Below are positions 1 through 7,838 of a stretch of 64,000 nucleotides of DNA, piece by piece (position 1 is the first letter of the stretch; each line of letters begins with the position of its first letter). Source of the DNA: CAYPTB01 sp964413535 (lineage in GTDB: Bacteria; Planctomycetota; UBA1135; GCA-002686595); assembly GCA_964413535.1 (NCBI GenBank), contig CAYPTB010000055.1:124001-188000 (forward strand), read 5' to 3'. Below the pieces are notes generated by a model that ran no database searches, had not been told where the DNA came from, and worked only from the letters and a program-made list of their open reading frames with translations. Position numbers and translations under genes: made by a program.

Positions 1-722
1 ACACCCGCGGAGGCCTCGTCCGTTGGTTCTTCCCGCGCATCTCGCTCGATGCCGCGCGACCGTTCCGCGAGCTCGTCCTCGCGGACGCGCTGTCGAAGAG
101 CGGCGTGCGGACGCCGGCCGTCGTCGCTGCACGGGCCCAGCGCCTCGGGAAGGATCGCGCCATCGCGGGACTGGTCGTCGGTTTCAGGCTCGATCTCGTC
201 ATGCGCCGTGTGGACAACACGGTCGACATGGCGGAAGTCCTCGAGGCGATTCGGCAGGGAACGGTGAAACCCACGGCTCGGGTGCTGCTCTTGCGCGCCG
301 CAGGCGCGTTGATCCGCGACTTGCATCGCGTGGGCTTCCTGCACGCGGACCTGACGCCGCGGAACCTGCTCGTGCGGGGAGAGGCGCTCCACAACGCGAT
401 CCCCGAGCCATGGATCATCGACCTGGACTCGTCGGTCTTCGTAGCCGACCTGACCGACGGCGAGCGGCGCAAGAATCTGCGTCGACTGTACCGCGCCGTC
501 GAGCGCAGGGAGAAACGCGGCCGGCGCTTCCTGTCGCGCGCCGACTACGCGCACTTCCTGCGCGGGTACGATCCCGAGGGGCGGCTCTGGAAGGACGACT
601 GGCGCGCCGTCTCCTCCGGTCACGTCTTGACGCTGCCCCTGCACTGGCTCGGTTGGATGCTCGAGAGGCTCTTCGGCGGCGGGGCCGAGACGCGCGACGG
701 CCGCGCGTTCGTTCGCTCGTAG
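1..722 (+). CDS. LPS core heptose/Kdo kinase-like protein (5' partial)
   Basis: The gene is cut by the left edge; the reading frame is open from base 3 and ends at TAG 720-722. The visible part begins GGLVRWFFPRISLD and has the kinase catalytic loop HADLTPRNLLV followed by the metal-binding segment WIIDLDSS. This is the pattern of the WaaP/KdkA family of Kdo and heptose kinases, which phosphorylate the inner core of LPS at the cytoplasmic face of the inner membrane. The R-x-F-x-E stretch before SGVRTPAVVAA matches the family's N-terminal lobe. The C-terminal segment LPLHWLGWMLERLF looks amphipathic or membrane-associated. It converges on the minus-strand operon with only one base between stop codons. 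The family assignment is fairly sure; the exact acceptor sugar cannot be told. Confidence 0.75.
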   Translation, partial: TRGGLVRWFFPRISLDAARPFRELVLADALSKSGVRTPAVVAARAQRLGKDRAIAGLVVGFRLDLVMRRVDNTVDMAEVLEAIRQGTVKPTARVLLLRAAGALIRDLHRVGFLHADLTPRNLLVRGEALHNAIPEPWIIDLDSSVFVADLTDGERRKNLRRLYRAVERREKRGRRFLSRADYAHFLRGYDPEGRLWKDDWRAVSSGHVLTLPLHWLGWMLERLFGGGAETRDGRAFVRS

Positions 723-723
723 C

Positions 724-1161
724 TCAGCTATCCAGCGCAGCGCCGACGGGTCGAGGCGAGACCTGGTGCACCACGTACGCTGCGATCCATGCGAGGGACG
801 TTCCGACGTGCGTCCAGGTCCATATCGCTCGGAAGCCGTCCTCGATTGCGACCTGTAGCAGGTAGCCCGATGCGATCATTGGGACGACGAGCGCGAAGAG
901 CACGAGGCCGGTCTTGCGGCGGTGTGCATATCCGCTGCGAACGCGAGCCCATACGTGTCTGCGCCACAGGAGGCCGCAGCCGAAGACGAGGAGCGGCGCC
1001 GCGACCACGTGTCCCGCGTGCACGAGCGGCTCGAGCGGATGGTTGACGAGCGCGAACGGATCATCGGGCTCGAGCAAGTAGAGCATCCAGGCATAAACGA
1101 GGCCGGTGCCCCCGACGAGGAGGTTCGCTGCGTGGTTGAGCCATGCCTCGCCGCGGGTCAC
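724..1161 (-). CDS. 4-TM cytochrome b-like membrane protein (DUF4405-like)
   Basis: A 145-aa integral membrane protein with four hydrophobic helices at about residues 11-30, 47-67, 83-103 and 116-134. His10, His48, His51, His118 and His132 lie in or at the ends of helices, notably in LVHAGHVV and WTHVGTSLAWIAAYVVHQV. This is the arrangement of small di-heme b-type cytochromes (DUF4405/cytochrome b561-like). The GTG start at 1161-1159 overlaps the TGA of the FMN-binding gene (GTGA), so translation is probably coupled. It is the last gene of the apbE-porin-FMN_bind operon. Its likely job is to pass electrons across the inner membrane to the flavinylated periplasmic domain encoded just upstream. 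Heme binding is inferred from the histidine spacing, not shown. Confidence 0.6.
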   Translation of the reverse strand: MTRGEAWLNHAANLLVGGTGLVYAWMLYLLEPDDPFALVNHPLEPLVHAGHVVAAPLLVFGCGLLWRRHVWARVRSGYAHRRKTGLVLFALVVPMIASGYLLQVAIEDGFRAIWTWTHVGTSLAWIAAYVVHQVSPRPVGAALDS

Positions 1162-1715
1162 GGAGCTCCGGTCGCCTCCGGGTCCTCCAGCTGGACGCGG
1201 TCGTGGACGACCGCGTGCAGGGCGAGCATCCGGCGAACGGCACGGGTCGTGGCGCGAGCTGTGAGCGTGGCGCCTGCAACCCCTCGTACGTCGCCCTTGA
1301 GGCGCAGCTCCGCATTCAATTCTCGACCGAGGAACTGGGCGTACCAGGCAGCGGCGGGGATGTACTCGCGCGGCTCGGCGAAGGCGAGCAGCTCGAGGCG
1401 CGAGATGCGATCCCGCGCGTCCACCGCCAGCATGAGCGCCTCGCCCTTCGTGCGGACCTTGTGCGTGTCGAAGTAGGCGTGGCCGATCACTCGATTGCCC
1501 TTGCGCGCAGTGTAGACGTAGACGATGCCCGTCTCGACCTCGAACCCGGCGAGGTCGTCGACCTGCTTCCTCTGGTCCTTGGTGAGGTAGATCGTCCGGC
1601 GTTCGACGGCGCATTCGGGAAAGGCGAGCTCCAGCGCCTCGTCCGCCGTGAGGGACGCGTTTGCTTCGATCGCCGGGGCGAGGAAGAGACCGAGGACGAG
1701 AGCGAGGCTCTGCAC
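1158..1715 (-). CDS. FMN-binding (RnfG/NqrC-type) periplasmic flavoprotein
   Basis: 185 aa with a signal peptide (MQSLALVLGLFLAPAIEANA). The C-terminal half carries D142-V-R-G-V-A-G-A-T-L-T, which matches the D-x(n)-[SG]-[AG]-A-T-x-[TS] flavinylation motif of RnfG, NqrC and other FMN_bind domains. ApbE attaches FMN to the threonine of this motif through a phosphoester bond, and apbE is the first gene of the same operon. Unlike RnfG and NqrC there is no N-terminal anchor that clearly stays uncleaved, so it may be soluble in the periplasm. The stop overlaps the start of the 4-TM cytochrome-like gene. I infer that it is the flavin electron carrier between that membrane protein and an extracytoplasmic acceptor. 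Confidence 0.75.
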   Translation of the reverse strand: MQSLALVLGLFLAPAIEANASLTADEALELAFPECAVERRTIYLTKDQRKQVDDLAGFEVETGIVYVYTARKGNRVIGHAYFDTHKVRTKGEALMLAVDARDRISRLELLAFAEPREYIPAAAWYAQFLGRELNAELRLKGDVRGVAGATLTARATTRAVRRMLALHAVVHDRVQLEDPEATGAP

Positions 1716-1725
1716 GGGCGGGCTC

Positions 1726-3039
1726 CTAGAAGACGTATCCGCCGGAGAGGTTGAACTGATTCTCGCCGCCGTTCGCGTCCGTGTCGTAGTTCTGGAAGTC
1801 GGCCTTGAAGACGATGTTCGGGATCGGCGACCACGCGATCCCCAAGGTGTTGACGCGCACGTCGCGGCTGCCGTCGGCGATGAACGGCGCGGGCACGCCC
1901 TTCTGCAGGTCGTACACCTCGTAACGCACGAAGGGCGTCAGGCTCTGCTCACATTCGAAGGTCGACAGCACGTCGTAGCCGAGCTCCAGGTACCCGCCCT
2001 CGAGCTCACGACCGATCGATTCCGTGCCGCTGACGCCCGGGGCGAGCACGCCCATCCCGTCGACGAGGCCTGCGGCTTGATTCAGGCCCAACACGTCGTC
2101 GACATGCGCTTGCGTGTAGAGCCCGCGGAAGCGGAAGCCTCTGGCCGAAGCCTCGACGTGCGCCTCGACGATGGAGACGTCGCCGTCGACCGGAGCGTCC
2201 TGTCCGGAATGGCCGAAGTAGTACGAACCGCCAGCCATGAGGCCGGGAATGCCGACCCAGTCGGCGCGCGCGACGGCGCCGAAGTCGTTCGAGTCCGTTT
2301 GACTTCCCTTCTGGCGCCCGTTGCGAAGGCCGTTGCTCGAGCGGAACTGGTCGCCGGCGAAGCCGTTGACGACGTAAGCCCGGTAGCTGAAGTCCCCGCA
2401 GTCGCCGAAGAAACCCGCGCCGTTCTCGCGCCACGTGCTCGGCAGGATGAACGACTCGACGTCGGTTCGGCGGGCCGAGAAGAACGTGGTGGGTTCATGG
2501 AGCTCGTTCATGAAGCCCATTGGGATCAGCACCAAGCCGGCCCGCACGTTGAACCAGGGACGGTACAGGTAGTCGATCGTCGCGAACTCGAGAAACACCT
2601 CGTCGGCGTGCTCCAGCTCGATCTCGGTGTTCACTACCCAGTGCTCGTCGAACTTGTAGCCGAAGTAGAGGACGGCGCGCAGGAAGTCGAAGTCGTCCGT
2701 CGAGCCGCCGCGGAAGTTCTGGTAGAGCACCTCGCCGTACCCGCCGACGGAAAGACCTCCGTCGGCCGAATAGACCTTCGAGGCGGCCGGGCCGAGCCCC
2801 GAGAAGCTCTCACCCACGGGAGGGGCGACTTCGCCGAGTTGTAGGCGTTCGAGCTCTCCGGCAAGGAGGTCGAGGCGCCGCTCGAGCTCGTCGTGCTCCG
2901 TCTGGAGCCCTTGCACCTGCTTCGCGACGCCTTCGTCGTCCCCGGCGGCGAAGGACCACGGCGCGGTGACGAAGGCAAGCGTGACCGCCGTCAGGAGCGA
3001 GCGTGCTCGGACGTTGTGCATGCGGTCGATTCGCATCAT
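1726..3039 (-). CDS. Outer-membrane beta-barrel porin with N-terminal coiled coil
   Basis: 437 aa. A long signal peptide (about residues 1-32, ending SFAAG) is followed by a short coiled coil (VQGLQTEHDELERRLDLLAGELERL as separate heptads at about 41-65). Then comes a glycine/aromatic-rich series of amphipathic strands beginning GGLSVGGYGEVLYQN. The protein ends in ...NLSGGYVF, a terminal aromatic residue as recognised by the BAM complex. The architecture resembles OprO/OprP-like and other planctomycete and proteobacterial porins that tether to peptidoglycan through an N-terminal coiled coil. Its ATG at 3039 overlaps the apbE stop (ATGA) and the FMN-binding gene follows 10 nt after its own stop. 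It would give a substrate or electron acceptor passage through the outer membrane. The substrate is unknown. Confidence 0.75.
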   Translation of the reverse strand: MMRIDRMHNVRARSLLTAVTLAFVTAPWSFAAGDDEGVAKQVQGLQTEHDELERRLDLLAGELERLQLGEVAPPVGESFSGLGPAASKVYSADGGLSVGGYGEVLYQNFRGGSTDDFDFLRAVLYFGYKFDEHWVVNTEIELEHADEVFLEFATIDYLYRPWFNVRAGLVLIPMGFMNELHEPTTFFSARRTDVESFILPSTWRENGAGFFGDCGDFSYRAYVVNGFAGDQFRSSNGLRNGRQKGSQTDSNDFGAVARADWVGIPGLMAGGSYYFGHSGQDAPVDGDVSIVEAHVEASARGFRFRGLYTQAHVDDVLGLNQAAGLVDGMGVLAPGVSGTESIGRELEGGYLELGYDVLSTFECEQSLTPFVRYEVYDLQKGVPAPFIADGSRDVRVNTLGIAWSPIPNIVFKADFQNYDTDANGGENQFNLSGGYVF

Positions 3040-4136
3040 CGCAGTGAGGGGCCTTTCGAGGAGTTACCGGCCGCGCCGGTCGTGTCGGGGAATGGTGTGC
3101 GTTGGAACCACTCGATCGCGAGGTCGCTCAGGAGCGGGCGTAGGCGATCGCGGAGTCCAGGAGTCGCGCGGGCACGGAGTCCTGACGCGTTCGTCTCGAG
3201 GACGAGCAGCTCGAGGCCGTCGATGCGCGTGCAGAGTTCGAGGGCGGCGTCGGGGCCGAGCACGAAGCAGCCGGTGGAGAGCGCGTCGGCCGTCACGGCA
3301 TCGCGCGCGAACACGGTGACGCTGCCGAAGTCCCGTGCGGGCGCGCCCGTGCGCGGGTCGAGGATGTGCCCGATCCGCCGTCCGTCGACGTCTCTCGCGC
3401 GCTCGGAGTTGGCCGAGGTCGAGAAGGAGCCGGCTTCGATCTCGACCGCCACGACGCCGCGTTGACGGTCGCGCGGGTGGGCGATGGCAAAGCGCTCCAC
3501 ACGACCGAGGACCGCAACCTGACCGCCGAAGTCGAGCACGGCGCTCGTCGCTCCGGATGAAGCGAGTGCCGCGAGGGCTGCGTCCAGACCCACGCCTTTC
3601 CCGAAGGCGCCCTCTTCGAGGACCAGTTGCGCCCGCGTTCGCACGGCATAGGGCCGTCCGTCCTGGTCGGTGCCGCACTCGAGGGCGTCGAAGCCGCCGG
3701 GGACACGCGCGGCGGTGAGTTCTCCAGACGTCGGCCATCGGCCCGCGCCACGCAAGTCGAAGGCGCGCAGGATGGAACCGACGGCTGGGTCGAAGGCGCC
3801 TCCGGTGAGGACGAATGCGCGCCGGGCGGCGCCGAGATCCGCCGCGAGCTCCGACGACAACGCGAAGGGCCGGCCCACGTCGCAGGCGTTGAGAAGGGCG
3901 AGCTCGCTCTCCTCCGTCCACGTGGAGAGCCGCGCCTCGACGGCTTCGATTGCGCGCACCGCACCTTCGCTGGCCGCGAGCGCCGTCCGCCGGTCGGGCG
4001 CGTCGACAGCGATCTCGAGTAGCGTTCCCATGGCCGCCACCCGGCGCTCGACGCGCTCGGCAGCCATCGGCGCGGGGCCGGAGCGGACGCTCGAGAGGGC
4101 GAGGACCAGGGAGAGGAGCGGGGGGGGGGCGAACAT
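3036..4136 (-). CDS. apbE: FAD:protein FMN transferase ApbE
   Basis: About 366 aa from the ATG at 4136. ApbE moves FMN from FAD onto Ser/Thr of extracytoplasmic flavoproteins. Visible family signatures are MGTLLEI near the N-terminus, AFGKGVGLDAAL, the HILDPRTGAPA block, and TADALSTGCFVLG with the metal- and flavin-binding T-A-D-A. MFAPPPLLSLVLALSSVRSG acts as an export signal, so the enzyme is periplasmic. A GTG 39 nt upstream (4175) is in frame, but its extra codons would run through a perfect operator-like palindrome, so I prefer 4136. An uninterrupted run of ten C (G on the plus strand, 4120-4129) lies within the signal peptide. The target is surely the FMN-binding protein two genes downstream. 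Confidence 0.88.
   Translation of the reverse strand: MFAPPPLLSLVLALSSVRSGPAPMAAERVERRVAAMGTLLEIAVDAPDRRTALAASEGAVRAIEAVEARLSTWTEESELALLNACDVGRPFALSSELAADLGAARRAFVLTGGAFDPAVGSILRAFDLRGAGRWPTSGELTAARVPGGFDALECGTDQDGRPYAVRTRAQLVLEEGAFGKGVGLDAALAALASSGATSAVLDFGGQVAVLGRVERFAIAHPRDRQRGVVAVEIEAGSFSTSANSERARDVDGRRIGHILDPRTGAPARDFGSVTVFARDAVTADALSTGCFVLGPDAALELCTRIDGLELLVLETNASGLRARATPGLRDRLRPLLSDLAIEWFQRTPFPDTTGAAGNSSKGPSLR
4120..4129. repeat. Homopolymer G10/C10 tract inside apbE
   Basis: Ten consecutive G on the plus strand, encoding the proline run of the ApbE signal peptide. A one-base slip would shift the frame four codons after the start. Confidence 0.9.
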
Positions 4137-4144
4137 CGGGAGTG

Positions 4145-4163
4145 GTTGAGATTCAATCTCAAC
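4145..4163 (-). promoter_or_regulatory. Perfect 19-bp palindrome, Fur-box-like operator
   Basis: GTTGAGATTcAATCTCAAC has 9-bp perfect arms and a one-base centre. Its core is a 7-1-7 repeat TGAGATT-n-AATCTCA, which resembles the Fur consensus TGATAAT-n-ATTATCA. It lies between a candidate promoter and the apbE start, at about +5 to +23 of the predicted transcript, where a bound repressor would block initiation. The palindrome is seen directly; the Fur assignment is inference. Confidence 0.55.
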
Positions 4164-4173
4164 ATGAAAGAGC

Positions 4174-4201
4174 ACAATAGTCAGCGCGCAGCGTCCCGCA
4201 A
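4174..4201 (-). promoter_or_regulatory. Candidate sigma-70 promoter of the apbE operon
   Basis: On the minus strand TTGCGG (4201-4196) is followed by 16 bp and TATTGT (4179-4174). It is the only reasonable -35/-10 pair upstream of apbE and sits directly before the palindrome. Confidence 0.4.
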
Positions 4202-4234
4202 GCGGAAAGGTGGAAAAGTCGAGCCAGTCCCGTT

Positions 4235-7200
4235 TCAGTCAGGAAGGGGCGTGCGCGGATAGAGGGGCCCCTCGGGCGAGAGGACCGCGCTCGAGAGGCG
4301 CTCTGCATAGCCCCGCTGCGACCGCCGCAGGCTCTCGTCAGCGATGGCCCGGTAACCTTCGCGTATCCTGCGCCGGAGATCGCGTAGGAGCTCGCGAGCA
4401 CGGGCTGCGTTGCCTGCGCCGGGCGATCCCGGCGCCGTAGCTTGGAGCACGAGGACGCGCGTTCCCGTGATGACGATGCGGTCGGTGAGTTCGGCGCCGA
4501 GCCGCTCGAGCAGGTCTTGAGCCCGCCCGCTCTCTTCGAGCGCTTCGTCGGATCTGCCGGCCGCCAGCGAGAGCCGGGCATGAACCGCGAGCGCCAGAGA
4601 AACGACGCGGCGATGGCCGATCTCCTCGGCGAGCTCGACCGCTCGCGCGATTGCGGCGTGCGCCCCCTCGTCGTTGCGCTCCCACAAGAGGATGCCGAGC
4701 CACATCTGTGCGAGGACGGCTCCCGCGCGGTCCTCGGTCTCCTGGGCGATGTGTAGCGCGTCTCGAAGGTGCGACTCGGCTTCGTCGAGCCGGTCGAGGT
4801 CGATCAGCAAACCTCCCAGTCGCGCGCTTGCCTCGACCTCCAAGCGGCGATCACCGGCGAGACGAGCGCGACGCACCGCCCGCTTCGCTGCTCCCAATGC
4901 TCGGCCTTGCCGTCCGGTCGAACGGAAGATCCGGGCGCGCAACATGTCGATCGCGGCCAATGCGCCGATGACCGTGTTCTCCTCGACCGCAGTCAGCTCG
5001 GAGCGCGCGAGCGCAAGGGCCGCGAGCGCCTCGTCGACACGGTTCTCCAGGACCAGCGTCTGCGCTCGTGCCAGCGCGGCGAACGCGCGTCGGCGCGGAT
5101 CGGGTGCCACGTCGAGCGCGGCGTCGGAGGCGGCGAGTGCGGCCACGAGGTCTCCCGACAGGCCGTGTGCAGCGGCGAGGCGCCTCAGCGCGTCACCCGC
5201 GACTTCCCTCGAGCCTGCGAGCGTTGCCAGCTCGGCGGCGTTCTTCAGCCATCCGCGCGCAAGTCCGAACTCGCCGCGTCCCTGCGCGTAGCGGCCGTGT
5301 GCGAGGTAGACGCGGGCGGCAAGGGCGGGCTCGGCTTGCAGGTCGAGGTCGAGCTCCACCATGCGGTCGAGCACCTCGCGCTCTGCGCGCCGCCTTCCCA
5401 GTCGGTTGGCGGCGTCCGCCGCCGTTTCCAGGAAGTCGAGCATCTGCTTCGGGGGGACGTCCCCTGCGCGTTCGCAGGCCTCGATGCCCCAGCCGGCGAG
5501 GCGGAATGCACGTTCGGGTTGCCCGATCCCGGGCATCTCCGGGAGCAGCGGAGCAACGAGCGCGATCAGCTCGCGGTGCCGACCGGCGTTGCGCAAGTGG
5601 AAGGCGCGTTGATGGACGACGTCCCAACCGGCGTTTCCGGCTGCTGCCTCGAGGGAATCGGAGATGCGCGCGTGCAGGTCCGTGCGTTCGGGCGCAGGCA
5701 GCGTGGAGTAGATGCCCTCGCGCAGAGCAGGACGGGCGAAGCGGAAGCGACCGCTGATCCGCGCGAGCCAGCCGCTCTTGCCGAGTCTGAGGAGGAGCGC
5801 GCCGATTGCGCGCTCGTCCTCGTCGGCGAAGACGCGCGCGAGGAAGGCCGAATCGAACGTGCCTCCGAGCACGGAGAGACGGGCGAGCCACTGCTTCTCC
5901 AGTGGGTCGAGCCTCGAGTAGCGCTCCTCGATCGCCCGCGCCAGGGAGCCGGGGAACGGGATCTCGTCCGGCGGTATGCGCAAGGCCCAGCGCGAGTCCT
6001 CGTTCTTCGCCCGGACCGCGAAGGGAACGACGTGGTCGTCCTCGACGAGGCCGTTCAGGATCTCGGCCAGGAGTCCGGGGTTCCCCAGCGAACGCTCATA
6101 GAGCACGCGCGCGAGCCGGAGACGCGGTTCGCCCGGATGGAAGCGTGCCTCGACCAACTCGAGTACGGCCGCCCCGTCGAGTGGACCCAGCTCGAGCTCG
6201 TAGAACGGGAGCGGGCGGCTGCGCACGGCGTACTCGCGCAGTCTCGCGCGCAGGTTGTCGACCGCCTCCGTGCGCGCGACCGGCTCGTCGGAACGCATTC
6301 CGATGACGAGCAGTCCTTCGCTGGTCAGTAGTTCGCGCGCGAGCAAAGCGAGCACCGCCAGCGTCCCTTCGCCCGCCGTGTGTACGTCGTCGACGAATAC
6401 GACCACCGGTCGGTCGCGTGTCAGGGATGCGAGCCAGGAGACGAATGCAGCGCCCGCAAGGGGCGGGAGCTCCGTACCGCTTCGCAGGAGAGCTGCCAGC
6501 AGCACCTCGGCTTCGCGTGGCGGGAGCGTGCGCTCGATCAGCTCTCGCTCGCGCTCGCCCGGCGGATGATCGGCAGGGAGTGCGAGCCAGCGCCGCAGGA
6601 GATGCAGCAGAGTGCCCAAGGGGCTGGCTTCGCGGCGCGCCGATGCGCGAGCGTAGAGGAAGAGCGGCGGGCGCATGCTCGTTCGCACCCGCGTCGCGAA
6701 TTCGTTCACGAGTCGAGACTTCCCACTTCCCGACGGGCCGCTCAGCCAGACGACGCCGCCGCTCGGGCCCCCCGGATCACCCCTTTGGTGAAGCACGGTG
6801 AAGGCCTCGCCCAGCCGAACGAGTTCGAGCTGCCGGCCGACGAGCGGGATGCGAGGAGGAGCGGGAGGGCGGGGGAAGTTCCCGTGCTCCGCGCGTTCCA
6901 CCCGATCGCGCCAGAACCGACCCGTCTCGCCCGCGCGCAGTTCCCGCGCCAGATCCGCGGCCGACGGCCGGCTGTCAGCCTCGGGGGCGAGCACCACGGC
7001 GACGAGCTGGTCGAAGAACGGCGAGATCTCGGGCGCATATCTCGACGGCGGATCGAGCCGGCCGTCCTGGAGGCGAGCGAAGAGATCCTCCGCGTCGACG
7101 GAGCGTGCAGCGGACCCTTTGGCGACTCCGGTATACCCCGAGAGCAGCGGGTGTTCCCCGGTGGCGAGCTCGTAGGTCATGACGCCGAGGGCGAAGACGT

Positions 7201-7771
7201 CGGCGCCGGGGCCGACACGCCCGCCGCGCAGAGCCTCCGGAGCGAGGTAGGCCAGGGTGCCGGCGGTCGTCTTGGTCTCCTCCGTCGCGCGCCGCGCGAA
7301 GCCCAGGTCCACGAGCACCGCCCGGTTCTTTGCATCGAGCCGGATGTTCTCGGGCTTCAGGTCACCGTGCACGCGCCCGGCGCGGTGCAGGGCGGCCAGT
7401 GCCCCCGCGATCTCCGCGGCAATCGTGCGCACGCGCGGCTCCGGGAGGAACCGCTCACGCAAGAGCAAGGTGCGCAGGTCCTCGCCCGAGACGTACTCGA
7501 GGACGACGAAGGGACCGCGCTCGTCCTCGCTCGCGAAGAGCGCACGCACGAGCGCGGGGTCGTTCACTTCACCGGCGACGCGAGCTTCGTCCTCGAGCGC
7601 TTGCAGCGCCGTCTCGTCGTCCGCGAACGCCGGGAGGAGACGCTTCACGGCCACGAGCGTGTCGGCGGGCCATTCGCCGTACGCGGCCACGAGTCGAGCG
7701 AGCTCGACCGACGAAGTACTCCCTCGCCCGAGCTCGCGCAGGCACTCGATCCCGGGTGTGGGGGAGTTCAC
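4235..7771 (-). CDS. Ser/Thr protein kinase-AAA ATPase-TPR signalling protein (PknK/MalT-like)
   Basis: 1178 aa, GTG start. Residues 1-280 are a Hanks-type kinase: glycine loop GRGSTSS (15-21), VAVK with Lys43, catalytic loop HGDLKPEN with Asp137, DLG at 155-157 in place of DFG, and LAPEA in place of APE at 177-181. Residues about 305-600 are an AAA/STAND-type ATPase: VGRQLEL, Walker A GPSGSGKS (345-352) and a Walker B VVVFVDDVH. The remaining ~550 residues are TPR-like helical repeats. This is the PknK-type design in which a kinase controls a sensor ATPase with a protein-interaction tail. No DNA-binding domain or transmembrane segment is visible, so it is probably a cytoplasmic sensor or scaffold. 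It diverges from cysS across a 67-bp gap. Confidence 0.85.
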   Translation of the reverse strand: MNSPTPGIECLRELGRGSTSSVELARLVAAYGEWPADTLVAVKRLLPAFADDETALQALEDEARVAGEVNDPALVRALFASEDERGPFVVLEYVSGEDLRTLLLRERFLPEPRVRTIAAEIAGALAALHRAGRVHGDLKPENIRLDAKNRAVLVDLGFARRATEETKTTAGTLAYLAPEALRGGRVGPGADVFALGVMTYELATGEHPLLSGYTGVAKGSAARSVDAEDLFARLQDGRLDPPSRYAPEISPFFDQLVAVVLAPEADSRPSAADLARELRAGETGRFWRDRVERAEHGNFPRPPAPPRIPLVGRQLELVRLGEAFTVLHQRGDPGGPSGGVVWLSGPSGSGKSRLVNEFATRVRTSMRPPLFLYARASARREASPLGTLLHLLRRWLALPADHPPGERERELIERTLPPREAEVLLAALLRSGTELPPLAGAAFVSWLASLTRDRPVVVFVDDVHTAGEGTLAVLALLARELLTSEGLLVIGMRSDEPVARTEAVDNLRARLREYAVRSRPLPFYELELGPLDGAAVLELVEARFHPGEPRLRLARVLYERSLGNPGLLAEILNGLVEDDHVVPFAVRAKNEDSRWALRIPPDEIPFPGSLARAIEERYSRLDPLEKQWLARLSVLGGTFDSAFLARVFADEDERAIGALLLRLGKSGWLARISGRFRFARPALREGIYSTLPAPERTDLHARISDSLEAAAGNAGWDVVHQRAFHLRNAGRHRELIALVAPLLPEMPGIGQPERAFRLAGWGIEACERAGDVPPKQMLDFLETAADAANRLGRRRAEREVLDRMVELDLDLQAEPALAARVYLAHGRYAQGRGEFGLARGWLKNAAELATLAGSREVAGDALRRLAAAHGLSGDLVAALAASDAALDVAPDPRRRAFAALARAQTLVLENRVDEALAALALARSELTAVEENTVIGALAAIDMLRARIFRSTGRQGRALGAAKRAVRRARLAGDRRLEVEASARLGGLLIDLDRLDEAESHLRDALHIAQETEDRAGAVLAQMWLGILLWERNDEGAHAAIARAVELAEEIGHRRVVSLALAVHARLSLAAGRSDEALEESGRAQDLLERLGAELTDRIVITGTRVLVLQATAPGSPGAGNAARARELLRDLRRRIREGYRAIADESLRRSQRGYAERLSSAVLSPEGPLYPRTPLPD

Positions 7772-7779
7772 GGGGGGCC

Positions 7780-7787
7780 CCTATAAT
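7780..7787 (+). promoter_or_regulatory. TATAAT -10 box in the divergent kinase/cysS gap
   Basis: A perfect TATAAT at 7782-7787 reads toward cysS and would give a 5' leader of about 45 nt. Read on the other strand the same bases give TATAGG eight bases before the kinase GTG, so the two promoters may overlap. No good -35 is seen on either strand. Confidence 0.5.
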
Positions 7788-7838
7788 CGCGCGCCCTGGT
7801 TCTGTCGAGGCGCGTCCGCGCCCGACCTCGGAACGACC

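Noticed and set aside
724..1614. Single 296-aa fusion spanning the 4-TM gene and upstream
   Set aside because: Only the last 145 residues are membrane-like; the upstream part is a shadow of the FMN-binding gene. GTGA at 1161-1158 fits a separate start.
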